A stretch of DNA of 64,000 nt, taken from Paenibacillus tianjinensis (GTDB taxonomy: Bacteria > Bacillota > Bacilli > Paenibacillales > Paenibacillaceae). This document shows, in pieces, positions 24,456 through 34,500 of the stretch. Location: the NCBI RefSeq assembly GCF_017086365.1, contig NZ_CP070969.1:3162001-3226000 (forward strand), read 5' to 3'. The first letter of the stretch is position 1, and every line of letters starts with the position of its first letter. The notes beneath the pieces are model-generated. The model saw nothing but the letters and a program-made list of their open reading frames with translations. It made no database searches and was not told where the DNA came from. The translations under genes and the position numbers were made by a program.

Positions 24456-24875
24456 ATGAAAAGACGGTGGGTTATACATGAAGTCAGTCTCGAAGAACAG
24501 TCGGATCATCTAACATTCAATAAAGTCATTGCAATAGGCGCGGCTATATTGGTAGGGATCGTTTCAGGAATCGTAGGAGCAGGCGGCGCATTTATTCTTA
24601 TTCCTATTATGCTTACCGTTCTCAAAATACCCACTCGTACAAACATAGCCTCCTCGCTTGCTATCGTCTTTATATCAGCAATCGGTGGGTTAATCGGTAA
24701 AATCTCGGCTGGGGGTATTCCTCTGGAACCTACAATCTATACTGTAATCGGAAGTCTACTGGGAGCACCTCTTGGATCCAGGATAAGCTCCAAAATTAAT
24801 GTTAATGTGTTGCGTTACGGATTAGTCATCTTAATTGCCCTCACGGCAGTAAAAATCTGGTCTTCCATTTTATAG
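24456..24875 (+). pseudogene. TauE/SafE exporter, C-terminal half only
   Basis: About 130 residues match the second half of the exporter at 10351 (SGIVGAGGAFILIPIML, ASSLAIVFISAIGG, IGSLLGAPLGSRIS, same end KIWSSIL). The first half is missing and the first 20 codons are unrelated. TauE has two homologous halves, so a half-length protein might still insert and dimerise, but a truncated duplicate is simpler. No strong ribosome site was seen. Confidence 0.75.
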
Positions 24876-24923
24876 TATTCAGTGAATTTCCTTAAAGAGT
24901 GTTGTTTTAATGATTTTTCGCGT

Positions 24924-24943
24924 TATAATACCTATAGGGGTAT
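24924..24943 (+). promoter_or_regulatory. -10 box with consensus CstR operator (site 9)
   Basis: TATAAT (24924-24929) overlaps ATACCTATAGGGGTAT (24928-24943). TTGTTT at 24902 is a possible -35. It controls the second CstR gene and the rhodaneses behind it. Confidence 0.85.
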
Positions 24944-24973
24944 AAGTATCAAATTAGAAGGGTGATCTTAATA

Positions 24974-25243
24974 ATGGATTACAATTATCTGAATGAAATG
25001 AAATCACGTTTACGCAGAATCGAGGGCCAGGTTCGGGGTGTGCTGCGAATGATGGAAGAAGGAAAGTCGTGCAAAGAAGTTGTCGCTCAATTGTCTGCCG
25101 TACGCAATGCATCCGATAAAGCTATTGCCCAAATCGTCGCGGAGAATCTGCATCAATGTATTTTAGCTAAACAAGCTGAGGGTAACCAAAATACCGAGAA
25201 AATGGTCAAGGAAGCCATCGCGCTTTTAGTCAAAAGTCATTAA
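24974..25243 (+). CDS. cstR: CstR-type persulfide-sensing repressor, second copy
   Basis: This 89-residue protein is very similar to the repressor at 11777, with RLRRIEGQVRGVLRMMEEG, Cys33 in GKSCKEVV and Cys62 in ENLHQCI. As there, the Cys pair fits CstR and not copper CsoR. Two intact CstR copies with the same recognition sequence could form mixed tetramers or respond to different thiols. The start at 24974 follows AGAAGGGTG; upstream in-frame codons add four residues. Confidence 0.92.
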   Translation: MDYNYLNEMKSRLRRIEGQVRGVLRMMEEGKSCKEVVAQLSAVRNASDKAIAQIVAENLHQCILAKQAEGNQNTEKMVKEAIALLVKSH

Positions 25244-25290
25244 CGGATAGCTTTAACATTAATAATAAAAAGAATAAAGGAGAGATTAAC

Positions 25291-25608
25291 ATGGCATTCA
25301 AAATTTCAAAAGAAATCACACCCCAGAAGGTAGCAGCGCAGCTCAAGAAAGGGGAGTCCCTTATTATGCTGGATGTTCGCGAACTAGGAGAATGGGCAGA
25401 GGGACACATCGCCGCTGCCAAGCATATTCCGCTTGGACAGCTTTTGGAACGGCAACAGGAGCTGGATCCTGCACAAGAAACCATTGTCATCTGTCGAAGC
25501 GGAAGCCGGAGCGGTCTGGCTTGCGAACTGCTAAATGAAAAAGGATATAATGTCGTGAATATGACCGGTGGGCTTAATGCCTGGACGGATGTATTGGTTT
25601 GTGAATAA
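25291..25608 (+). CDS. Rhodanese-domain protein, second copy
   Basis: This 105-residue protein matches the one at 12609 (MAFKISKEITPQKVA, MLDVRELGEWAEGH, active loop VICRSGSRSGLACE, ending NMTGGLNAWTDVL). The catalytic Cys is present. AAAGGAGAG precedes the ATG. It is cotranscribed with the second CstR. Confidence 0.92.
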   Translation: MAFKISKEITPQKVAAQLKKGESLIMLDVRELGEWAEGHIAAAKHIPLGQLLERQQELDPAQETIVICRSGSRSGLACELLNEKGYNVVNMTGGLNAWTDVLVCE

Positions 25609-25682
25609 AGCCTTACAGGACAGTACTGCAGTAACTGGAGGCATAATCAGCAGCTGCAGCGCTATTGAAAGGACAGGACAAC

Positions 25683-26105
25683 ATGATAACACTTTTGTAC
25701 TTTTTGACTGGAGCAGTGATCTTATGGTTATTGCGCCAGTTGTGGCCCGTTCGTTCACTTTCCTATATAAATGTTCACCACTGGGTCCAAGCTAAGGAAA
25801 GTTTAAATTTGAAAATGCTCGATGTCAGGGATGCTTCGGATTATTTGGAAGGACATATTTCCGGGTCGATAAATATATCTTTAGGGCGTCTTCTTTATGT
25901 ATGGCAACAAGATCTATTTCCTGATGATAATGTACTAATTCTGTCCAACAATTGGTACCAAAACAACAAAGCAGCAAGAATCCTCCGTAAGCATGGATTC
26001 CGTAGTCTATATGCAATACAAGGTGATGTTTTGTCTACACAAGCATGCTTTCAAAAAACACCCTCAAAAGGAGGAAGGCATTGTGAACACAGGTTCAATC
26101 ATTAA
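25683..26105 (+). CDS. Membrane-anchored rhodanese-like protein, Ser variant, second copy
   Basis: This protein of about 140 residues has an N-terminal helix (LLYFLTGAVILWLL) and a rhodanese fold with MLDVRDASDYLEGHISGSINI. The active-site position reads LILSNNWYQNNKAA, so Ser again replaces Cys, as in the protein at 12957. The last 20 residues overlap the start of the next gene and look unconserved. Preservation of the altered loop in both copies argues against simple decay. Confidence 0.78.
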   Translation: MITLLYFLTGAVILWLLRQLWPVRSLSYINVHHWVQAKESLNLKMLDVRDASDYLEGHISGSINISLGRLLYVWQQDLFPDDNVLILSNNWYQNNKAARILRKHGFRSLYAIQGDVLSTQACFQKTPSKGGRHCEHRFNH

Positions 26106-26568
26106 TATAGCAGTGATTATATTGTTGCTCTGGTTTGTCTATTCCCGTGTAAGACCGGCCAAAGGATTAAAGGCACTGGGCACTAACGATTTCCAAAATG
26201 TGCTGGAGAGCACTGAGAAACGGATGCTCATAGATGTACGGGAGCCGGGAGAGTATAAGACTGGATATATCAGCGGGGCGAAGAACATCCCATTATCCCA
26301 ACTGTCGGGTCGCTTAGGGGAAATCCCTAAGGAAAAAGATGTTTTTCTATACTGCCGTAGTGGGATAAGAAGCAAGAATGCGGCAAGAATTCTACTGAAA
26401 AACGGCTATACAGGCCTTGTTCATCTGCAAGGTGGCATACTTACGACAATAGATACATGTTCTTGTCCTTTAAGGATATATGTTCTTGTCCTCCGACAAC
26501 AAAACTTTATCCAAATACAAGGGTGGATTTCGAGCTACATACATATGTACAAAATACGGGTTTTGTGA
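26083..26568 (+). CDS. Membrane-anchored rhodanese with altered C-terminus
   Basis: A GTG start after AAAGGAGGAAG opens an N-terminal membrane helix (IAVIILLLWFVYSRV) and a rhodanese with LIDVREPGEYKTGYISGA and the active loop FLYCRSGIRSKNAA. It matches the protein at 13363 up to LQGGI, where that protein ends within ten residues; here about 50 unrelated residues follow. The catalytic domain is complete, so it may work, but the tail marks the break point of the duplicated block. Confidence 0.75.
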   Translation: MNTGSIINIAVIILLLWFVYSRVRPAKGLKALGTNDFQNVLESTEKRMLIDVREPGEYKTGYISGAKNIPLSQLSGRLGEIPKEKDVFLYCRSGIRSKNAARILLKNGYTGLVHLQGGILTTIDTCSCPLRIYVLVLRQQNFIQIQGWISSYIHMYKIRVL

Positions 26569-27030
26569 AGAAGAACCGGGTGAATAAACTTGAATAGCCT
26601 AACTCAAGCCTTTTTTCGGATAATTCGTTTCTTTTGCTTGTAATTATATTTAATGATATTTTCTGCTCTTTTTCTCTAATTATTTCGTTCATATAATTAT
26701 TCTTTTGAATTTTGTAAAAGACTTTTTCTTGGCTTTGTACCTTGAATCGCTTGAATCATCCAATGAATGTCTCCGGAATTGATTTATCTTGATCCTGTAG
26801 CTCCAGCTGCTTGATTTGGATTTGATGCATGAAATCTACACTTATTTGATCTACACAGCAAGATTCAATTAATCCGTTCATTCATCAGGCTATAATATTC
26901 CATATTCTCCGTTAACCAGCTCGGGCTTATTATAACTTGTGGTATTCTAGATGATATTTTATAGTTATAACTACAGTTTAGAGGATTCTGCTAGCTGCAT
27001 CCGTTTCGTCTCCTCTATACATGACTCTTC
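26569..27030. other. AT-rich stretch without a recognisable gene
   Basis: No intact reading frame is convincing. On the minus strand, pieces of an open frame in several phases (for example one giving VDQISVDFMHQIQIKQLELQ near 26800-26860) hint at an old, frameshifted coding sequence that I cannot identify. It lies between the end of the sulfur island and a decayed EamA gene. Confidence 0.4.
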
Positions 27031-27480
27031 TCATTCATGACTGTTTCGCGAGAAACATTCGGATCGTCGTACATTTGAAGTCCCAGTCGACCAAATAATT
27101 CCAGATATAGTCACAAGAGCGCCAACGAATTGAGCCATACTATGCTTTCCCCTGATAAGGCAGATATAGCCATCGCTGATATGGGAACGATATTAAAGAA
27201 TAAAGACGTTTTATTAGCACCGCTAAGAGATATACCTTGATTCCACCATAAATAAGGCAGTACTGAGCAAATAAAGCCATGAAAATCACAGCTAGCCAGG
27301 CTTCCATGATCTTAGTTGAAGTGGCTTCCCCCGTTGAAAAAGAAGAGTAAGGCAGAAAGAACACGACACCTACTGCCATTGTTATGGCGGTTGTTGCAAG
27401 TGGTGAACCATTGCCGGCGTATTTTTTTCCGAAAATTCCAAACAACGCCCAAAGATTGCTGAATTAATCGTTTCAGCAAT
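27031..27480 (-). pseudogene. EamA/DMT-family transporter, frameshifted remnant
   Basis: Minus-strand pieces in different frames read FGIFGKKYAGNGSPLATTA, then GISLSGANKTSLFFNIVPIS and finally AQFVGALVTISGIIWSTGTS. These are the TM motifs of the second EamA domain (the SLFFNxVP and GAxxIxxG patterns). At least two frameshifts separate them and the first half is missing. A TCA at 27031 gives the original stop. Confidence 0.8.
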
Positions 27481-27510
27481 CGAATCGAATCACTAATACT
27501 CGGTTTAGCT

Positions 27511-28794
27511 TCATCGGCTGCCCCGTTCAATTCCACCTGATAATTCTAGGGTTAAGGGTCTCAATGCTTTGGTGTGATTTAAGTAGATGAAAGCGTCATA
27601 ACGCTTTGAGATCACTGTTGGTACATAGTTACCTCTTTCCCGTTCAGGATGATACACCACACCGATAGCACGATGCCCTACCATCATCTCATCAAGCGCA
27701 TGATTCTCCGCGTCCATTAATAGCAGCTGATCCCGAGCTCCATTTCTATGCAGAAGTTCTTCCCAGCTGTTCTTGATTGCGGGTGGCACCTTCATTTCCT
27801 CCATGGGTGCACCCCAGCTTTTGCCGGCAATGACAGTCCCCTCATAAGTTCCGAAACCGATAGCGTACACTTGGCTGCCATATTGTTCCCGCAGAAGCTG
27901 TCCAACATTCACCATACCTTCACTCGCCATATCCGTTGCCCGGGCATCTCCGATATGTGTATTGTGCTCCCAGACCAGCACCCGCGCATTCTCCCCGTGA
28001 AAATCCATCAGCTTCTCCAGTGCCGACACCATGTGCCGGTCACGGATATTCCAGGAATCTGAGTCGTGGCGGATCATTGTACGATAATACGATTCCGCAC
28101 CTTTTACAGCCATTGCATTTAATTCGGCACTAAGCGCATTCTCCTGATCATCCGGATGAGCTTCCTTCCATTTGTCCTGTAGCTTGCCAAGCAGGGTAAT
28201 GACATCATCCTCACAGCCCTCCCCATACAAGGAAGCAGAAATCCCGTAAGATTGCTCATCTCTGCTAAAAGGTTCGAAGCACTCAAAAGCCTTCCGGGCT
28301 GCTTCAAGATCTGCTTGGTCCTGTGTAGCCAGATATTTCAGAATTTCATCCATGGACTCCCACAGGCTGTATACATCAATCCCGTAAAAACCGACCTTTT
28401 CCTTATCAGGTTTATCCTTATTGAAATCACGAAGCCACTCGGCAAGCTCCTGAATCTCCTTGTTAGCCCACATCCAGGTTGGCCAGCGGTTAAAGTCGTT
28501 CAGTGCTGCTCTCGCATCATCTGCGGCATCGGGATAACCTTTGATATAACGGTTTAAGGTGTAACAGGAAGGCCAATCCCCTTCTACTGCAATGAAACGG
28601 AATCCGTGCTCTGCAATCAGGCGTTTTGACAGCTCTGCGCGGACTGAATAAAACTCCGAGGTTCCATGCGAAGCTTCACCTAATAGCACATACTTGGCTT
28701 TTTCCGCATGCATAATCAGCTTGTCCATCGATTCTTGGGTTCCAAAGGGTATAGCCAGCTGGTGTATAGATTCCATAATTAATGATTCGCTCAT
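27511..28794 (-). CDS. Erythromycin-esterase-family protein
   Basis: This 427-residue protein has the family motifs LLGEASHGTSEFYSVRAEL, FIAVEGDWPSCYTLNRYI and VWEHNTHIGDARATDM, which hold the conserved Glu and His residues of the EreA/EreB/Bcr135 fold. Members hydrolyse macrolide lactones or unknown esters; most chromosomal Bacillales copies are not proven resistance genes. The ATG at 28794 follows GAGGAG. It is divergent from the glycoside-hydrolase-like gene. Confidence 0.9.
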   Translation of the reverse strand: MSESLIMESIHQLAIPFGTQESMDKLIMHAEKAKYVLLGEASHGTSEFYSVRAELSKRLIAEHGFRFIAVEGDWPSCYTLNRYIKGYPDAADDARAALNDFNRWPTWMWANKEIQELAEWLRDFNKDKPDKEKVGFYGIDVYSLWESMDEILKYLATQDQADLEAARKAFECFEPFSRDEQSYGISASLYGEGCEDDVITLLGKLQDKWKEAHPDDQENALSAELNAMAVKGAESYYRTMIRHDSDSWNIRDRHMVSALEKLMDFHGENARVLVWEHNTHIGDARATDMASEGMVNVGQLLREQYGSQVYAIGFGTYEGTVIAGKSWGAPMEEMKVPPAIKNSWEELLHRNGARDQLLLMDAENHALDEMMVGHRAIGVVYHPERERGNYVPTVISKRYDAFIYLNHTKALRPLTLELSGGIERGSR

Positions 28795-28967
28795 CCTTCA
28801 TTTCTCCTCATATGAATTCATATTGTACAAAGTTTGCACATTTTGGAGTATAAACATGCGGTTAAGAGATTGAACCTGCCTTTTATTATCGTGTAGTTGT
28901 TGCTGGCCAAGTATTATCATGTTAGTTTTATACTGATATTGTTGAATTTTGGGAGGGATTATGAAAA

Positions 28968-31259
28968 TTGAAAAAACTAGCAGTAGCGGGAACACTCCTT
29001 CTGCTCATTATCGTTGTAGCCTTTGTGCTTATGCGCGACAGAAAAACAACCGTGATGGAGGATACCAACGATAATATGCAAGTAATCACACCTTATAAGA
29101 ATGCAGGTAACTTCTACACTGCCCAAATTACTGGTAACCGTCTCCAGGTTTATGAAAAGAATGCTTGGAAGGATATGCAGATCAAAGGAGTCAATATCGG
29201 GATGGCCAAGCCCGGAACATGGCCCGGCGAAGGCGGAATTACGGAGGAGGAATATTACCGCTGGCTGGAAATGATCTCAGCTATGAACGCCAACGTGATA
29301 CGGGTATATACACTGCATCCTCCCGGATTTTATAACGCCCTGAAACGGTTTAATGACTCGCATGAGTCGAAGCTATATGTGATGCAGGGTGTATGGATAG
29401 ATGAAGAAACGCTGAATTCCACAATGGATGCCTTCCAGCCGGACAGTCTGGAGCCTTTTAAACAAGAAATCGAAAATGTTATTCATGTGATCCATGGAAA
29501 TGCGGAGCTTCCGCCCAGACCCGGACACGCGAGCGGCAGCTATAAGGCTGATATATCTCCCTATGTGGCCGCCTGGATCCTGGGAATCGAGTGGGATCCT
29601 GCCATGGTAAACCAAACGAATCTTGTGAATGCAAGTATCGGGGATTATGCGGGGAAATATGTTTATACGGAGCGTGCAGCTCCTTTTGAAAACTGGCTGG
29701 CTAGTATATTTGATCATACTTTGGATTATGAACTGGCTAATTATCATTGGCAGCGGCCCATTAGCTTCACCAACTGGGTGACGACAGATCCTCTGGATCA
29801 TCCGGCTGAGCCCTCTGACACAGAGGATATGGTGTCGGTGAACCCCGATGTGATTCATTTAAAAGAGGACATTCATACCGGCCAGTTCGCTTCCTATCAT
29901 GTGTATCCGTATTATCCGGAATTTATGAACTATGAGCCTGCTTATCTGAAATACAAAGATCACCGCGGGGAACTGAATAATTACGCAGCTTACCTGAAAA
30001 ATCTCAAGAACGCCAACTCTCTTCCCGTCCTTATTGCCGAATTCGGTGTGCCAAGCTCCAGAGGGTTAACGCATGAGAACCCCTTTGGTAAGAACCAGGG
30101 GTTCCTCTCCGAAGATGACCAGGGCAGAATCAATGCCGGCTTGTATGAGGATATTGTCTACGCAGGTATGATGGGCGGACTGGTCTTCACCTGGCAGGAT
30201 GAATGGTTTAAGCGAACCTGGAACACGATGGATTTGGACAACCCGGACAGACGGCCCTATTGGTCCAACGCGCAGACAAACGAGCAGCAATTCGGCCTAT
30301 TAAGCTTCGACAGGCTCAAAATCCTGGTGGACGGCAGCACGGAGGATTGGGAAGCAAGTGAAACTGCAACTCTTTATGAGAAGGAGTCAGGACCGATTCA
30401 ATCAGGTGGTGACGGACAGGATGATCAGCGCACATTAAGCAAGGTATTCGCCGCTCATGACGAACGTTATCTTTATTTACGGCTGGATTACAAGGATATG
30501 GATAAAGACAATCCCTTTAAGGCTATGAATACAATGATCGCATTCAATACTCTTCAAGGGCAAGGTAACATGGATCTGCCGAAGCATACCGGAGCCAGGG
30601 CTGAAGAAGGCATAGACTTCGTGGTTCAGTTTCAAGGGGAAGATTCATCACGGATTGTTGTTGACAGTTACTATGATCTGTTCCAGTTCCAGTATGGAGA
30701 CCAGCTCACTGAGGCGCTATCTTACCCTATTGCGAAAAATAGCGGCCGCTTCCACCCGATCCGGCTCCCGCTGAATAAAAAAACAACCATTCCCTCCAAC
30801 GGGCAAGAGTTGCCGTTCACCTTCTACGAGACAGGAAAGCTTATGTACGGCAACGGTAACCCGGAGGCTGAGGATTATAATTCACTGGCTGATTTCTATG
30901 TGAACCGGGATAAGGCTATGATCGAGCTGCGGCTGCCCTGGTCCCTGCTTAATATCAAGGACCCGAGCACTCGCGAAATTCATGGAGATGTCTGGAATGG
31001 AGGAATGCAGAGCAGCAGCCTTATTGATGGCATAGATATTGCTGTGATCACTTATAAGCCCGGCTCTGACGGGAATGCGGCACCTCTGGAGACTTCTTCC
31101 GGCACATTGCGGGTGGCAGACTCTTTTCCGGCAGCCGATATGAGCGGCAAACTCGCCAGCATGTCCCGGTACCAATGGGAATCCTGGGATCTTCCACAGT
31201 CGAAAGAAAGACTGAAGCAATCATATTATGTAATTCAGGAGCTCTTCAAAAACGAGTAG
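28968..31259 (+). CDS. Membrane-anchored glycoside-hydrolase-like protein with CBM9-like tail
   Basis: This protein of 763 residues from a TTG start (GGGAGGG upstream) begins with an N-terminal membrane anchor (KLAVAGTLLLLIIVVAFVL). Residues about 50-450 look like a clan-A TIM barrel: NVIRVYTLHPPGFYNAL, the candidate acid Glu in WILGIEWDP and the candidate nucleophile Glu in VLIAEFGVPSS. From about residue 450 a beta-rich part starts ILVDGSTEDWE and contains YLYLRLDYKDMD, the pattern of CBM9/DOMON-like domains. It heads a cluster with a processive glycosyltransferase, so it may trim or release the polymer. The exact GH family is not recognised. Confidence 0.7.
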   Translation: MKKLAVAGTLLLLIIVVAFVLMRDRKTTVMEDTNDNMQVITPYKNAGNFYTAQITGNRLQVYEKNAWKDMQIKGVNIGMAKPGTWPGEGGITEEEYYRWLEMISAMNANVIRVYTLHPPGFYNALKRFNDSHESKLYVMQGVWIDEETLNSTMDAFQPDSLEPFKQEIENVIHVIHGNAELPPRPGHASGSYKADISPYVAAWILGIEWDPAMVNQTNLVNASIGDYAGKYVYTERAAPFENWLASIFDHTLDYELANYHWQRPISFTNWVTTDPLDHPAEPSDTEDMVSVNPDVIHLKEDIHTGQFASYHVYPYYPEFMNYEPAYLKYKDHRGELNNYAAYLKNLKNANSLPVLIAEFGVPSSRGLTHENPFGKNQGFLSEDDQGRINAGLYEDIVYAGMMGGLVFTWQDEWFKRTWNTMDLDNPDRRPYWSNAQTNEQQFGLLSFDRLKILVDGSTEDWEASETATLYEKESGPIQSGGDGQDDQRTLSKVFAAHDERYLYLRLDYKDMDKDNPFKAMNTMIAFNTLQGQGNMDLPKHTGARAEEGIDFVVQFQGEDSSRIVVDSYYDLFQFQYGDQLTEALSYPIAKNSGRFHPIRLPLNKKTTIPSNGQELPFTFYETGKLMYGNGNPEAEDYNSLADFYVNRDKAMIELRLPWSLLNIKDPSTREIHGDVWNGGMQSSSLIDGIDIAVITYKPGSDGNAAPLETSSGTLRVADSFPAADMSGKLASMSRYQWESWDLPQSKERLKQSYYVIQELFKNE

Positions 31260-31400
31260 ATATCCATTAAGTTTCGGCTCGGAAGTTTTCATATTTTCTA
31301 TTATTTATAGCAAATAGGCACGAATACACATGTATAAAATCGCCTTTTGTCGTATAGTGGAGTTAAAAATTTACAATCTGCAAACTGGGAGCTGACAACC

Positions 31401-31598
31401 ATGACTGAACCCCACCTTCTGATCGCTGACGACGAAGCCGTTCTCCGCTTTTTGATAAGTGAAACACTGGAAAATGAAGGTTATACCATTACTGAAGCGT
31501 CTGACGGTAAAGAAGCAATTCAAGTGATTAATGAAACTTCCTTTGATCTTGTCATCCTGGATTATATGATGCCGGAAGTGACTGGTATAGACGTATGA
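31401..31598 (+). CDS. Truncated receiver domain (half REC)
   Basis: This protein of 65 residues begins as a normal receiver: HLLIADDEAVLRFLISETL, then the phosphoacceptor Asp in VILDYMMPEVTG. It stops at IDV, so the second half with the conserved Thr/Ser and Lys is missing. The stop overlaps the kinase start (ATGA). GGGAG precedes the ATG. It may be a deletion product fused close to the kinase gene, or a minimal phosphate sink. Translational coupling to the kinase may be its remaining role. Confidence 0.6.
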   Translation: MTEPHLLIADDEAVLRFLISETLENEGYTITEASDGKEAIQVINETSFDLVILDYMMPEVTGIDV

Positions 31599-34500
31599 TG
31601 AAAAGGTCTATGGAAAAAGGATTAGCTGTCAACCTAACCCGGGCAGTATACCGCTTAGTGTACACTTTAGCATTTATAATGATATCCACCAGCTTATTCG
31701 TTAATTATCAAGTCCAGCAAAATGGAGCTTCCATGGAGCATAAGCTGGATGAGCTAAACCGGCTGCAGGATGCAGAAACGAACTTCCGCTCGGTTGTTTC
31801 CAGCTTTAGAGCTCATTTGGCTTACGGAAGAGATGAATTTCTTGTTGATATACAGACGTACAAGACCCGGTATCATGATTATCTGTCACAGCTGATCACC
31901 GACAGCTCAATTGAATCACAGGGTTCAGGGAAATACACTGATCTCCATACCCTCGGTGACGAATACTTTAATCTTCTGGAAACCGGTCTTTCGCTTAAGC
32001 AGGCCAATCAGATGGCACAGATCAATGAACTTTCTATCACCAAAATCACTCCACTGGTAGAGACAATCGATAAACAGTTTGAGACATTGGTTCATTCAGA
32101 GCGGGAGAACCTCACAAAGCTGACAGATAAAAACAAGAGATTGAATACGCTGCTGCTGTGGGCTCCTCTCATTATGCTGGCTGCAGCTGTTTTATTCGTC
32201 TATAGGCTCCGGAATCATCTGCGCAGAACAGTCATATCCCCTATTCAGGAGATGGAGTCTGTGGTCCGGGAGATTGGCGGAGGTCAGTTCAATTACCTGG
32301 AGGAAAGCGGGCGTAAGGACGAAGTCGGGCGGCTAGTCACAGGGATCAATATCATGATCTCACAGCTGCAGAACCGTCAGGAGGAGCTGGATCATCATCT
32401 GAGTAAATTATCCGAGCAGCATGATGAACTGGAAGCCTTGAATGAAGAAATCATGACCCAGCAAATGGAACGCCAGCGTACACTTGATTTATTGACAGAA
32501 CGGGAAGCGAAGCTTGAGACGATCACCTCTTATCAAGAGCATCTGACCGGGTTTGCGGAAATAGATACATTCCTGAACAATTCCCTCACCTCCTTAGTTA
32601 AGGCACTGCGTCTCGATGCTGTACAGCTGATGATGGGCATAAGCAATGATACCTATGAATGCCTCTACACGCTGGGTTACCCTAAGCCGAGAAACCAGAT
32701 CATGAGTGACCAGTTATTTGGCCCCGCCCGGCGTGTTATACATGAAAAAAAACCAATCGTAAGAACAAGACCTTTATCCGGAACAGAACGCGGGGTTCAC
32801 GGTGGATATGAATACGCTTGCGACCAGTATTATCCCTTGTATGATGACACACAAGAGATCGAGGGCTTCCTGCTGCTGACCACCTATGGTGTTAAAGAGC
32901 CCTCGCAAGGCAGTCTGGATACAGCCGAAGGTCTTGTCAATCAATTCTTTCTTGCGTTTGTCGCTCAGGTCGCTAATGAGAAACGGCGGAAACAGGCCGA
33001 GGAGCTTGAAATTCTGAACAAACAGCTTGGTAGGGAAAAGATGCTTCTGGGTGAGCAACGGGACCGTTTCCGCCGGATTGTCGATTCACTGCATGAGGGG
33101 ATTATAATTTGTGATTATTCAGGGGAAATATCTTTTGTTAACAAACCGATTACCAAGCTTCTATCCGAGGAGGTCAAAGTCGGTTCCAATATAGAATGGT
33201 TGTATGAGAATCCCGATATTAATTTCTCCGTCCGGACAGTGCTGCGCAATCAGATTACACTTGCTTTGGGCGGTTCAATGAGTGACTTCCGGGAATTCCG
33301 GGAATTTTTCTCCATCGGCAGTGACAAGCATTTTGAAATTTATCTTAATAATTTGAATGAGCTGAACGAAAAAGATCAATTTTTATTCGTCTTCCGTGAC
33401 CGCACGGAGGAAGAGGCTGCGGATCGCTTGAAAAATGAATTCGTAAGCATTGTATCCCACGAACTTCGGACTCCTCTCGCGAGTATCATGGGGTTTGTAG
33501 AAATTCTATTGAAAAGAGAAGTTCAGCCCGCCAAACGGATAAAGTATCTGGAAACAATTCACAATGAATCCATCCGTCTGTCGAGCCTGATTACCACTTT
33601 TCTTGATCTGCAGCGCATGGAGTCAGGAAAGCAGAATTATATTCCTATACCACTGGACCTGCGGAACGTTGCGGACAAAGTCGCGGCTCAGTGGAAAAAT
33701 ACGCAAACTCATCGCATTGTTACCGACTTCCCTGACGAGCCATGTTATATAAAAGGAGATACTGACCGTATCATTCAGGTCCTGCACAATTTGATCAGTA
33801 ATGCAGTTAAATATTCACCTGGTGCAGATCTCGTCAATCTGCGGATTCGCCCGGAGAATGGGGATTGGGTGATAGATATACAGGATTACGGCCTCGGCAT
33901 CCCCGATGAGTCCAAGGATCAGTTGTTTAACAAATTCTATCGGGTTGACAACTCCGACCGGCGGCAGATTGGCGGAACGGGTCTGGGTTTGGCAATCGTC
34001 AAGGAAATGGTAGAAGGTATGGGCGGAGCCGTATCCTTCCAATCCAAACTCGGCCAAGGCAGCACGTTCAGTGTCAGCTTCAACACCTTCCAGCTGGTAC
34101 CGCTTAGCGGAAAAATTGTAGTGGTGGAAGATGACGATACCTTGGGCAAGCTGATTGCCGCACCTTTCGAGGAACGGAATTATGAAGTGTATCTTATGGA
34201 TACGGCCGAAGAGGCCCTGCTGCATCTGAATTATACAGTAGGCCTCCCTCCTCTTCTGTGCATCGTAGATGTGCAGCTTAAAGGCGAGAAATCCGGCTGG
34301 GACTTCGTTTCGGGTCTGCTGAATCATGAGTTCTTCCGTTCTACACCTGTCATTGTCTCCTCGGTGTTGGAGCGGCCGGACATCAGCTACTCGGAATATC
34401 AATATGGGGCTTATCTCCAGAAGCCGTTTACCGTTGAACGGCTTCTCGAGCTTGGGGAGCAGCTGATTAAGCAATCTAACGGCTCGCCCCGGCTGATCCT

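Larger units (their letters stand above)
24456..26568 (+). repeat. Sulfur block copy 2 (TauE half, CstR, rhodaneses)
   Basis: This is the partner of 10351-13734. The order of the shared genes is the same and all encoded proteins are alike. Copy 2 lacks the long DsrE gene and one rhodanese, and its outer genes (first and last) are damaged. Confidence 0.85.

Noticed and set aside
27511..28794. Macrolide resistance determinant
   Set aside because: The erythromycin-esterase family is broad and chromosomal members usually have unknown substrates; nothing nearby suggests a resistance element.
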